Translations under genes and position numbers: made by a program
Part shown: piece by piece, positions 1-7,603 of the stretch
Position numbering within the stretch: position 1 is the first letter of the stretch
Layout of the letters: the number at the start of each line of letters is the position of its first letter
The notes under the pieces: generated by a model
Database searches by the model: none
Seen by the model: the letters and a program-made list of their open reading frames with translations, nothing else
What the model was told of the DNA's origin: nothing
Assembly: GCA_046597185.1 (NCBI GenBank)
Contig: JBKJLF010000306.1
Location: 1-9,553 of the forward strand
DNA: 9,553 nt
Direction: 5' to 3'
Origin: CAMBDR01 sp046597185
GTDB lineage: Bacteria > Pseudomonadota > Gammaproteobacteria > Burkholderiales > Burkholderiaceae_D

Positions 1-3000
1 AGAAACCTTACGCTGCGCAATGTTTCGTTATCCATCAAGGATCAACTCAGCCTGTTATGCCAACGCGGCGTGGTGGCGATGACCAACGATGGCGTGGACT
101 TGTATGGCGTTAGCCTGACGGTGCAAATGGGGGCCTTGCTCAGCTTGCAAAAAAGCGGCCAGTTGGCACAATGGGTAGCCGTGTTGCGTGCGGTATTGAC
201 GGCGCGTCGTGACTATGAAACCTGGGGCCGGCTCAATAGCGCTTTTTTTCGGCGCGAATTTTTGTTTTCGGTCTTGATCGGTGAACACCGCGAAAGCTTG
301 CATTGGCGGCAAAAATATATCCATTCGAGCAAGCTTGGCGCAGATCGGCCCGGTAGTGTCTTTTTTCAGTATGAGGATGGCATCCGTTTATTCAAGACCC
401 TGGCCCAAAGTGGGCAGATTACCATTTTGGCCGATGTTTTTTTCGCCTCCGAATGGGTGTTAAACGATACCCGCAGCGCTTGGGAAACCGCGCTGGCGCT
501 GGGTGCCATCGGCCACGACGACAGGCGCTACCTGCGGGCGCTGTGCTGGCAAGCCTGGTTGCGTGGCGACTTCACGCGTTTGGCGCACTGGCAAGCGCTG
601 CTGGCCAGGTTACCGCTGCCCGACCACGTGAGCGCTTGTGGTGATGAAAGCGGCATTGGCATGGCCATGGCCTTGCAACACGGCCAGTATGCGGTGGCTA
701 TTGCCCTGCTGGAAGCGGAGCAAAAAGCCCTGAAAAAAATCACCGGGCAGCGCGCCCGTTTCGTCCCGGATTTGCCCGGTTTGCTGTACAGCGTAGCGCT
801 GCTGGCGCAACACGATGCAGCCAGCTTCAAGCGCGCCAGAGTGCAAATTGACGAAGGCGTGAAGAGCGCTGGTTGCGGCAGCTATGTGTTATTGCAAACC
901 TTGCTCAATCATTTGCAGCATGAGCTGGTGCAAGGTGCGCCCCGGCTTGCCTTGCCCGCGCTGCCGAATGTGGATACCCTGTTTCTTGGTTTGGCCCAAT
1001 ACTGGCTGGGCGAGCCGCCCTCCGAGGCAATTTGCGCAGCGCTCTTGCAGTTGCGCCACAATTGCCAGCAGGCGCTGTTGTGGAATATGGTTGCGCAATT
1101 GGATGTGGTGTTGCAGCGGCACTATAACAGCGCGCCGCTATTACCCAACTGGCATGCAGAAAAGCAATTGCACCCGCTGGCCGATGCGCTGCAACCGGAG
1201 CTTGGCTGGCGGCGCGCCCTCACGGCTTTGCTGCAGGTGAAGGCGGATTCGGGTGTGCAAGCTGGCAGTAAGGTGCGCATTGGCTGGATACTGGATATTG
1301 AGCAAGGGCGTGCCGTTTTAGAGGCAATGGAGCAAAAACGCAGCATCACCGGTTCATGGACGGTCGGCCGCCCGATTCAGTTCAAGCGCCTTGCGCTGGA
1401 CCCGGCGAGCGTAGAGAGTTTGTCTGATCAGGATAAACGCATTGCCGCCTGCATCCTGGAATCAACCAGCAATTACGGTCGTAAATACTATGTGCTCGAT
1501 GCGGATAAAGCGTTGGTACAACTGATCGGCCACCCGCACGTGTATTGGCGCTATGCGCCCAATGTACGTATCGATATCGTCAAAGGTGAATTTGAACTGC
1601 ACTTAAGCTCGCTCGATCAAGACGTGACCCTGCAACTGCATCCGGTGCCGCAACCCGATACCGCCATGGTTTGGCGTAAGCAAACCACGACCCGGTTTGC
1701 GGTGTATGTGGTCAGCCCGGAAATCAGGCAAATTGCCAGCATTTTGGGTGACAGCATCACCGTGCCTGCCCAAGCGAAAGCGCAATTGGTGGAGGTGATT
1801 GCCGCCATTGCCCCGCAGTTGGTGATTGCTTCCGATTTGCCGGAACTGGCTGAACATGTGATCAGCATCCCCGCCGACACCCGCTTGTATGCGCACATGT
1901 TACCGCTGGCGCAAGGCTTGTGCATGCAATTGCTGGTGCGCCCGCTGGCCGATGGCCCCTGGGCGGCACCGGGCCGGGGTGCCGCCCATTTGCTGGGCCA
2001 GCGCGATGGTGAGACGGTGCAGGTGGTGCAGGTGGTGCGCCAGTTGGCTGATGAAGCACAGCATTTGCAAGCGCTCATTGATGCTTGCCCCAGCTTGCTG
2101 GCGGCGGAGCATGACGGCCAGGAATGGACGCTGGCGCACCCTGAAGCTTGCCTGGAATTATTAGCCGAACTCAAGGCCTGGCCGGAAGCCCGTTTGCAAT
2201 TGGTGTGGCCGGAAGGCGAGCGTTTTCGCATCCGGAGCAGTGGCTCGACGGGTCAAATGCGCCTGGGTATCAAACAGCAGGGTGCATGGTTTGTGGCAGA
2301 CGGGGCAATTACGCTGGATGATGGCCGGGTGTTGGCCCTGCGTGAATTGCTGCAATTGGCGAGGCAGGCGGCGGGGCGGTTTATTAAGCTGGGCGAGAAC
2401 GATTATTTGTCCCTGAGCGAACGCTTGCGCAAGCAGTTGGCGCAATTGAATGCCTATGCCGATATCAGCAGCGCCCATGGCGTGCGCATCAATGCACTGG
2501 CGGCACCGACCCTGATCGAATTAACGCACGAAGTAGGCGAGTTGCAAGCCGACAGTGCCTGGCGCGCGCAAGTGGAAAAGCTCGACAGTTTGGCCAGTTT
2601 TTCACCCGAGCTACCCGGCACCCTGCAAGCGACGCTACGCGACTACCAATTGGAAGGCTATCAATGGTTGGCACGTTTGGCGCGCTGGGGCGTGGGCGCT
2701 TGTTTGGCCGATGATATGGGGCTGGGTAAAACTGTGCAAGCACTGGCCCTGCTGCTGTTGCGGGCGGCCCAGGGCGCGGCGCTGGTGGTGGCCCCGGTGT
2801 CGGTGGCGATGAACTGGCACAGCGAAATCACCCGTTTTGCGCCCACGCTACGGGTGCGGGTCTACCAGCGCGAGCGCAATCTGGACGACCTGGGGCCGTT
2901 TGATATCGTCATCGCCAGTTATGGTTTGCTGCAAACCGAGGCCGCCGCCTTGGCTGCCATCCATTGGCACAGCGTGGTGCTGGACGAAGCGCAAGTGATT

Positions 3001-3999
3001 AAAAACGCCGCCACCAAGCGCAGCCAGGCGGCGATGGCCTTGCATGCCGACTTTAAAATGATCGCCAGCGGCACGCCGGTGGAAAATCATTTGGGCGAAT
3101 TATGGAATTTGTTCCGCTTCATCAACCCCGGTCTATTAGGTTCCAAAGAACGCTTTGCCGAGCGCTTTGCCAAGCCGATTGAGCGTGGTGACAAGCCAGC
3201 GCGCCAGCACTTGAAAAAGCTGATCCAACCCTTTATTTTGCGCCGTACCAAGGCCGAGGTCTTGAGCGAATTACCACCGCGCACCGAAATTACGCTGCAA
3301 GTGAGTTTGTCCAGTGAAGAGCGCCATTTGTACGAAGCGCTACGCCAGCAAGCGCTGATCAATATCGAGACCATGAAAGCCGGGCCAGACAACGCCGCCA
3401 TGCAAATACTGGTCGAAATAACCCGGCTGCGGCGTTTTTGCTGCAACCCGAAGCTGGTGGTGAAAACCAGCAATTTGGTCGCCAGCAAGTTGACGGTATT
3501 GGCCGATACGGTGGAAGAATTGCTGGAAAACCGCCACAAGGCGCTGGTGTTTAGCCAGTTTGTCGATCATTTGGCGATTGTGCGTGAATGGCTGGAGCAA
3601 AAAGGCATTCAGTACCAATATTTGGATGGGGCCACGCCGCCGGTTGAGCGCAAAAAACGGGTCGATGCGTTTCAGGCCGGGGAGGGCGATATCTTTTTGA
3701 TTAGCTTGAAGGCAGGTGGTACGGGTTTGAATTTGACGGCGGCCGATTATGTGATCCACCTTGACCCGTGGTGGAACCCGGCGGTGGAAGACCAAGCCTC
3801 AGACCGGGCGCACCGCATGGGGCAATTAAGGCCGGTGACGATTTACCGCTTGGTAACGGCAGATACGATTGAAGAAAAGATTATTGCACTGCATGCCGAG
3901 AAGCGGGATTTGGCCGATAGTTTGTTGGGTGGTGGCGATGTGGCGGGCAAGTTGGATACGGCGGCTTTGTTGCGTTTGTTGAAGCAAAGTGCGGCCTAA
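1..3999 (+). CDS. SNF2-family DNA helicase/translocase, 5' partial
   Basis: This is the C-terminal 1332 residues of a SNF2-type ATP-dependent DNA translocase. The frame is open to the first base of the window, so the start lies upstream; the GTG at 70 is internal. Residues are counted from base 1. About 1-330 looks like alpha-helical repeats. The middle region, about 400-860, includes a stretch typical of bacterial SNF2-associated regions. The two RecA-like lobes follow: motif I DDMGLGKT at 904-911 (K910), motif II DEAQ at 995-998, motif III SGTP at 1023-1026, motif V (SLKAGGTGLNL) at 1235-1245, and motifs V-VI from DPWWNP (1255) to DRAHRMGQ (1268-1275), with arginine-finger candidates R1269 and R1272. 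All catalytic motifs look intact. It is longer than a minimal SNF2 core, as is common in bacteria. Its substrate and partner are unknown; possible roles are nucleoprotein remodelling, repair or phage defence. The next gene follows after 109 bp on the same strand. Confidence 0.95.
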   Translation, partial: RNLTLRNVSLSIKDQLSLLCQRGVVAMTNDGVDLYGVSLTVQMGALLSLQKSGQLAQWVAVLRAVLTARRDYETWGRLNSAFFRREFLFSVLIGEHRESLHWRQKYIHSSKLGADRPGSVFFQYEDGIRLFKTLAQSGQITILADVFFASEWVLNDTRSAWETALALGAIGHDDRRYLRALCWQAWLRGDFTRLAHWQALLARLPLPDHVSACGDESGIGMAMALQHGQYAVAIALLEAEQKALKKITGQRARFVPDLPGLLYSVALLAQHDAASFKRARVQIDEGVKSAGCGSYVLLQTLLNHLQHELVQGAPRLALPALPNVDTLFLGLAQYWLGEPPSEAICAALLQLRHNCQQALLWNMVAQLDVVLQRHYNSAPLLPNWHAEKQLHPLADALQPELGWRRALTALLQVKADSGVQAGSKVRIGWILDIEQGRAVLEAMEQKRSITGSWTVGRPIQFKRLALDPASVESLSDQDKRIAACILESTSNYGRKYYVLDADKALVQLIGHPHVYWRYAPNVRIDIVKGEFELHLSSLDQDVTLQLHPVPQPDTAMVWRKQTTTRFAVYVVSPEIRQIASILGDSITVPAQAKAQLVEVIAAIAPQLVIASDLPELAEHVISIPADTRLYAHMLPLAQGLCMQLLVRPLADGPWAAPGRGAAHLLGQRDGETVQVVQVVRQLADEAQHLQALIDACPSLLAAEHDGQEWTLAHPEACLELLAELKAWPEARLQLVWPEGERFRIRSSGSTGQMRLGIKQQGAWFVADGAITLDDGRVLALRELLQLARQAAGRFIKLGENDYLSLSERLRKQLAQLNAYADISSAHGVRINALAAPTLIELTHEVGELQADSAWRAQVEKLDSLASFSPELPGTLQATLRDYQLEGYQWLARLARWGVGACLADDMGLGKTVQALALLLLRAAQGAALVVAPVSVAMNWHSEITRFAPTLRVRVYQRERNLDDLGPFDIVIASYGLLQTEAAALAAIHWHSVVLDEAQVIKNAATKRSQAAMALHADFKMIASGTPVENHLGELWNLFRFINPGLLGSKERFAERFAKPIERGDKPARQHLKKLIQPFILRRTKAEVLSELPPRTEITLQVSLSSEERHLYEALRQQALINIETMKAGPDNAAMQILVEITRLRRFCCNPKLVVKTSNLVASKLTVLADTVEELLENRHKALVFSQFVDHLAIVREWLEQKGIQYQYLDGATPPVERKKRVDAFQAGEGDIFLISLKAGGTGLNLTAADYVIHLDPWWNPAVEDQASDRAHRMGQLRPVTIYRLVTADTIEEKIIALHAEKRDLADSLLGGGDVAGKLDTAALLRLLKQSAA
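2017..2040 (+). repeat. short in-frame 9-bp tandem repeat in the helicase gene
   Basis: The unit GTGCAGGTG occurs twice in a row (2017-2025 and 2026-2034), followed by a partial third copy. It encodes Val-Gln-Val repeats in the region before the helicase lobes. The unit length keeps the frame, so copy-number change would only lengthen or shorten the protein. Confidence 0.5.
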
Positions 4000-4021
4000 A
4001 CCCAACGCTGCGGCGCGCTTT
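3986..4021 (+). terminator. weak hairpin over the helicase stop codon
   Basis: AAAGTGCG (3986-3993) can pair with CGCGCTTT (4014-4021) in an 8-bp stem with one G-U pair. The loop contains the TAA stop. The T residues mostly belong to the stem, and only TC follows, so intrinsic termination would be poor. It may be a partial attenuator between the helicase and the SEC-C gene, or chance. Confidence 0.2.
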
Positions 4022-4056
4022 TCAATGGGGCAGCAGAAAATCATAAAAAAGTGGGG

Positions 4057-4062
4057 TATGAT
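4057..4062 (+). promoter_or_regulatory. possible -10 element upstream of the SEC-C gene
   Basis: TATGAT matches five of six bases of the sigma70 -10 consensus and lies 46 bases before the SEC-C start codon. No good -35 box is found at 16-18 bp spacing; the best is the A-rich CAGAAA at 4034-4039. It would allow transcription separate from the helicase, but read-through from the upstream gene is equally possible. Confidence 0.3.
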
Positions 4063-4108
4063 CGACGCCACCAAATTAATGCCACTAACATGATAGAAAG
4101 TTTATAAA

Positions 4109-6451
4109 ATGGATGCACCACTGATTGCCCGCGTTGCCACCTTGTTTGATGACCCCATCCTGTTTCAATGGGCACGTCGTTATTACCGCCAGGATTGCCT
4201 TGGCGAGCAAGAACGCCAAGTGCTTGCCGCAGCCTGGTTCGACGATGCACACATCAAGCATTGGCTGGATCAGAATGATCCGGTGATACTGAAAAAATTG
4301 TTTCGTGATCTGGAACCCGCCCGATTTGCCCGGTTCACCAAGGAACTGGCCGCCAATTGGGCAACTTGGCCAGAGGATTTGGCGGAACCGTGCGCCAGGA
4401 TACTATGCCAACTCGACCCCGCGCTGGCAGAAGCCTGTTTTTGCGATTATGTTGATGCACAACAAAAATTGAGTAGCGATTGTTTAGCCGCGATTGCCAG
4501 CAATCTCACCCAACTTTCGCCCGAATTTGGTCTTGACTTTGTCAATTTGGTCGTGCCATTGCTTGAACAGGGCAGGGAACACACGCGAGCTTTGTTGGTG
4601 CTGGATTTCATCAAAACAGCCGCGCTGCATCAACACACTAGCTTGCCCTACCTGCTGGATGAAGCTTTTGCGGCCTCACCGCACAGCGAAAATATTGTCA
4701 AGGGTTTGGCGCAAGTGTTGTTTGATCACTCGGCATTTGCTGATCAATGTTTTGGTATTAACGAGGGATGGGATTGTGCCTCTTTTCAACATTTGGCGCT
4801 GTTATTTGACGATGCGGCCCCTTTGGCAGAAATGGATTTGGTACTCAAGGCCGACCAGCCGCTTGCCAGTGCTATGGCTTTACTTGCCCAACACCAGCAA
4901 ACGCACCCCACAGTGCGCCTGTGGCTGGAAACCATTGGTGCCAGTGCCAGCAGTAAAGAAGAAAAATACGCGATGCCGCTGGCGATATTGGCACTCTCGG
5001 CCCTTGCGTTTGCATTTGAACGCAAAGCGCTGAACACCAACGAGTGGGCGCTGGCCGAACTGGTTAAGGTGCTGGCACTGGATTGCCAGCAACGCCGCCA
5101 TGTTGAAGCGCTGGCTGCGGCTATTTCTGCCTGGCCGAAAGAGCAGGTTGTGCCGGCCTTGACCGAGAAGCTGACCGAAGCAAAAGCCTCCTGGGGCGCG
5201 CTGGCGGTAGTCGATTTAATGGGTAAGTTGGCTTGGCCCGAATTTGTGCCCACCCTGGTGGATTGCCTGGGCGCATCGTGCGGTGACTTTTTATGTGAAG
5301 CCGCCCAGGCCGCCTTGGCCAAGCTTAATCCCCTCGCTTGCCAAACTTTGATTGACCAGTGGGATGCGCTGGATTCTTCCCAGAAAATTTATGGTGGCAC
5401 GGTTTTGGCCGTGCATGCTGGCCCCATCGTGGCCGATTTTCTGCTGGCACGCGGTGAGGCCTTGATGGCCGACGATTTGGAGGCGTGGCATTCGCTGGCC
5501 ATCAACACGATTGATCAACGCTTGCTTGAATTAATCCGGGGCCATCTGCACCGGCAGCAATACTTAATTGACAACGCATATTATATTCAGTGTCGATTAT
5601 TGGCCCAAAATGAAGCAGAGTTGGCCCCGGTGCTTGAGCGAATCAATCAGGAACATGCGCGGCAAGATCGCGTCATGGCTCGATTTGAGAACAAGGCTGA
5701 TGATGCGCCGTATTCCATCAATTTGCATTTGCGCTGTACCACCTGCAACAGCAAAAACGATTATGAGGTCAAACGCGTCTTCGTCGGCCTGCCTGCCGCA
5801 AGCCTTAATTATTTGTTGGCCGATGAATTTGCCTGTGCCTCTTGTGGTGAACTAAGCGACTTTGAATTTGAAAATGAGGCCAATTTGGCCATTATGGGTG
5901 AGCTCATGCTCAGTATGGGGCAGATGCAAAGCGATAAACCGTATCTTGGCCCGCTTGTCCCCCAGCCAAATGTCGACTGGTCGGGCAAGTTGATTCCGAT
6001 TCAAGAAGCGCTGGTAAGGTTGCAGGCGCAGCTTAAGGCCAAGCCGGACGACTGGCTGGCTTGGTTCCGGCTGGGTAATGTGATGCGGGGCTTGTCCAGG
6101 TTGCACAAAGCCAGTGATTGCTTTGCCCGCGCGCATCAGCTCAACCCATTGTTTTTGGAGGCCACCATCAACACTTCCAATGCCTTGGTATGGGCCAAGC
6201 GCTATTGGGAGGCGTTTGAGGTATTGCAGCAAAGCCTGCAACTGCGGGATCGTTGGTATATACATTCAGCACTGCCGCGCGAAAAGCATAAGGAATTTAT
6301 CGATGCGTACAATGCCTTGCGTAGCCAACTTGGCCGTACCGAGCTACCACCATTGGCGGCATTGCCGCCGCAAAGCCTGGTCAAAGCGGGTAGAAATGAC
6401 CCTTGCCCGTGCGGGAGTGGCAAGAAGTTTAAAAAGTGTTGTATGCCGTAG
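4109..6451 (+). CDS. SEC-C motif protein with helical repeats, zinc ribbon and TPR
   Basis: This 780-residue, probably cytoplasmic protein has no signal peptide or membrane segment. Residues about 1-530 are leucine/alanine-rich helical repeats that look HEAT-like. A four-cysteine zinc-ribbon pattern follows, C543-x2-C546 and C576-x2-C579. TPR-like helices span about 647-714 (LAWFRLGNVM, then AHQLNP). The C-terminus is a SEC-C motif, PCPCGSGKKFKKCC, with metal ligands C766, C768, C777 and C778 (CxCx8CC). The SEC-C motif, named after the tail of SecA, binds zinc and usually mediates protein or ribosome contacts. No enzymatic motif is visible, so it is best read as a scaffold or adaptor. The ATG at 4109 is preceded by a weak GAAAG (4096-4100). 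It sits 109 bp behind the SNF2 gene on the same strand and has similar composition, suggesting a shared job. The gene looks intact and its specific function is unknown. Confidence 0.9.
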   Translation: MDAPLIARVATLFDDPILFQWARRYYRQDCLGEQERQVLAAAWFDDAHIKHWLDQNDPVILKKLFRDLEPARFARFTKELAANWATWPEDLAEPCARILCQLDPALAEACFCDYVDAQQKLSSDCLAAIASNLTQLSPEFGLDFVNLVVPLLEQGREHTRALLVLDFIKTAALHQHTSLPYLLDEAFAASPHSENIVKGLAQVLFDHSAFADQCFGINEGWDCASFQHLALLFDDAAPLAEMDLVLKADQPLASAMALLAQHQQTHPTVRLWLETIGASASSKEEKYAMPLAILALSALAFAFERKALNTNEWALAELVKVLALDCQQRRHVEALAAAISAWPKEQVVPALTEKLTEAKASWGALAVVDLMGKLAWPEFVPTLVDCLGASCGDFLCEAAQAALAKLNPLACQTLIDQWDALDSSQKIYGGTVLAVHAGPIVADFLLARGEALMADDLEAWHSLAINTIDQRLLELIRGHLHRQQYLIDNAYYIQCRLLAQNEAELAPVLERINQEHARQDRVMARFENKADDAPYSINLHLRCTTCNSKNDYEVKRVFVGLPAASLNYLLADEFACASCGELSDFEFENEANLAIMGELMLSMGQMQSDKPYLGPLVPQPNVDWSGKLIPIQEALVRLQAQLKAKPDDWLAWFRLGNVMRGLSRLHKASDCFARAHQLNPLFLEATINTSNALVWAKRYWEAFEVLQQSLQLRDRWYIHSALPREKHKEFIDAYNALRSQLGRTELPPLAALPPQSLVKAGRNDPCPCGSGKKFKKCCMP

Positions 6452-6457
6452 TGAGGC

Positions 6458-6565
6458 GAGTCGTTCACTGAAAGTGGGTGGACGGGCGATATTTTGGGTC
6501 AGGTGGACACGGCGGTTTCGTTAAGGTTGTTGATGGAAGTGTTTAATGGTGTTGGGCGCTGCTGA
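6458..6565 (+). pseudogene. relic of a SNF2 helicase 3' end
   Basis: Directly behind the SEC-C stop codon, the frame starting GGC-GAG at 6455-6460 reads DILGQVDTAVSLRLL from 6488 and ends at TGA (6563-6565). The intact helicase ends with DVAGKLDTAALLRLL followed by KQSAA. By eye 9 of these 15 residues are identical and three more are conservative. At the DNA level about 37 of 51 bases agree between 3943-3993 and 6485-6535 without gaps, and in the same codon phase. There is no start codon with a ribosome binding site and the rest of a helicase gene is absent, so it reads as a leftover tail. Chance similarity in a low-complexity Leu-rich tail is the alternative. Confidence 0.55.
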
Positions 6566-6585
6566 ACGCAAATTATTTGGTGCGC

Positions 6586-6614
6586 TTGACTATTTTGTTG
6601 TATTTGGTCATACT
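6586..6614 (+). promoter_or_regulatory. sigma70-like promoter for a candidate small RNA
   Basis: TTGACT (6586-6591, five of six consensus -35 bases) is separated by exactly 17 bp from CATACT (6609-6614, four of six -10 bases). The expected start, about 6620, coincides with the first base of a 9-bp hairpin. No start codon with a ribosome binding site follows, so the transcript would be non-coding. Confidence 0.4.
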
Positions 6615-6620
6615 CCGTTT

Positions 6621-6820
6621 TGCTTCGGGTTGTTTTGAGCGGGCGTTCACTACCTACCCCGAAGCATGGTGTTCGCGCCAGGAAGGCTTAGTTAAAGGCT
6701 GAAAGTAATGCACTAAGCGCTCGGCATTGTGATTCAAAGTTGTGCAAGAAGCTGAATTTTTGACGAGAACCAGTCGTATCCAGTATTTTGAAAGCCTCCG
6801 CAAGGGGGGCTTTCGTTATT
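6621..6820 (+). ncRNA. candidate structured small RNA, about 200 nt
   Basis: Between the convergent genes, a promoter-like element is followed by a run of inverted repeats and an intrinsic terminator. Stem 1 pairs TGCTTCGGG (6621-6629) with CCCGAAGCA (6658-6666), a perfect 9 bp. Stem 2 follows at once: TGGTG (6667-6671), a TTCG tetraloop, then CGCCA (6676-6680). Weaker stems are AATGC/GCATT (6707-6711 and 6724-6728) and ATTCA/TGAAT (6732-6736 and 6753-6757). The 3' end would be the hairpin at 6790-6814. It does not match 6S, 4.5S, tmRNA or tRNA features that I know, and no family is assigned. It could instead be a long 3' untranslated region of the SEC-C gene. The rest of the 411-bp gap between 6452 and 6862 holds only the helicase relic. 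Confidence 0.35.
6790..6820 (+). terminator. strong intrinsic terminator hairpin
   Basis: GAAAGCCTCC (6790-6799) pairs with GGGGGCTTTC (6805-6814) through ten pairs, one of them T-G, around a 5-base loop. It is followed by the T-rich GTTATTCTT. On the opposite strand the hairpin is followed by A-rich sequence, so it should terminate + strand transcripts only: those from the candidate small RNA or the SEC-C gene. It sits between convergent genes. Confidence 0.7.
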
Positions 6821-6836
6821 CTTGGCTAGAATGGTT

Positions 6837-6860
6837 GGTGGAGATGGTTACGCTTCCACC
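6837..6860 (-). repeat. small inverted repeat behind the last minus-strand gene
   Basis: GGTGGA (6837-6842) and TCCACC (6855-6860) form a 6-bp stem with a 12-base loop just past the stop codon of the minus-strand gene ending at 6863. No T-tract follows on the minus strand, so it is at best a weak or factor-dependent terminator. Confidence 0.2.
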
Positions 6861-6862
6861 TG

Positions 6863-7603
6863 TTAAAGGGCGGATTGATTTGCTGCAACGTCCAAATGCA
6901 CTTTGATCAGCTCAGCCATCTCAACAAACGCCGCTAGTTTTGCTTGTAATCGCAGGGCATCTGTTTGATCCGTATTCAGTCTTTCCAAATCAAATTCATG
7001 CGAAGTTGCTTGAAGCGACTCTACAAATTCCACATCTAAATCGACTTCAGGTGCGCCGATATCTTGTGCCATTTTCAACCACTCACCAAGCCCGTCGTCA
7101 GTCGCTACGTTTATAATTTGGGCCAAGCAATATCTAATCAACAGTTTTGCTGCGTCGTCGAGGGCTAGTATTGCAGTGCTCCAATCAACCGCGTGGTTTT
7201 TGGCCCCTTGGGCCGAGCTGATATTCCTGAGTACTTTTGTGAAGTAGAATGGTTGGGCTTTATCAGGATGAATCGCCGCAAGCACGGCAACTGCACTTTC
7301 TATCTCCTCAAAAGGGCGGCTACCGTTGGCCATCGAATTCCTATGCTTCCACAACAATAGAATCGCTTCCATACAGGCTTGGCGCGCCTTTTGCGCATCA
7401 TCACCCTGAGCCGTTTCTGCTTGCGTGATCAGATCAGCAATGTGGTGGATCATCCATTGCGTCAACATGTCTGGTGCGCGGTCGCCGCCCAATTGTGCAA
7501 TAAGCTTTTTGCCAAGGTTAATGACTTGGTGATCAGAGTGTCGTGATGGTTCCATTAGATTTGAGTAAATAGTAGCGGTTGTAGGATGCTGGGTAGCGGA
7601 CAT
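6863..7603 (-). CDS. uncharacterised helical protein, 246 aa
   Basis: This gene encodes a soluble, predominantly alpha-helical protein starting MSATQHPTTATIYSNL. The ATG at 7603 is chosen over the TTG at 7666 because it has a good Shine-Dalgarno (GAGGAAG) ending seven bases upstream. Recognisable text includes MEPSRHSDHQVINLGKKL near the N-terminus, LLLWKHRNSMANGSRPFEE in the middle and AKLLIRYCLAQ later. I see no catalytic motif, signal peptide or membrane segment. Its first 71 bases overlap the end of the upstream gene in another frame, and its Shine-Dalgarno lies inside that gene, behind a strong hairpin. Such coupling implies that the two proteins are needed together. From memory, similar small proteins accompany very large ATP-binding proteins in defence-like islands, but this is not verified and no function is assigned. 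The reading frame is intact although its partner looks broken. Confidence 0.75.
   Translation of the reverse strand: MSATQHPTTATIYSNLMEPSRHSDHQVINLGKKLIAQLGGDRAPDMLTQWMIHHIADLITQAETAQGDDAQKARQACMEAILLLWKHRNSMANGSRPFEEIESAVAVLAAIHPDKAQPFYFTKVLRNISSAQGAKNHAVDWSTAILALDDAAKLLIRYCLAQIINVATDDGLGEWLKMAQDIGAPEVDLDVEFVESLQATSHEFDLERLNTDQTDALRLQAKLAAFVEMAELIKVHLDVAANQSAL

Noticed and set aside
1617..2231. 204-codon open frame on the minus strand inside the helicase gene
   Set aside because: It lies opposite a clearly coding SNF2 gene, has low-complexity Ser/Ala/Cys-rich translation and no ribosome binding site; it is a shadow frame. The same holds for the other open frames antisense to, or out of frame with, the two large + strand genes.
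70..3999. GTG at 70 as the helicase start
   Set aside because: The frame is open to base 1 and reads as plausible protein, and the GTG has no convincing ribosome binding site, so the gene is partial.
6566..6820. tRNA, tmRNA, 6S or 4.5S RNA in the intergenic gap
   Set aside because: No cloverleaf, no T-loop consensus, no tag-peptide frame and no match to the conserved parts of 6S or signal-recognition RNA that I can recall.
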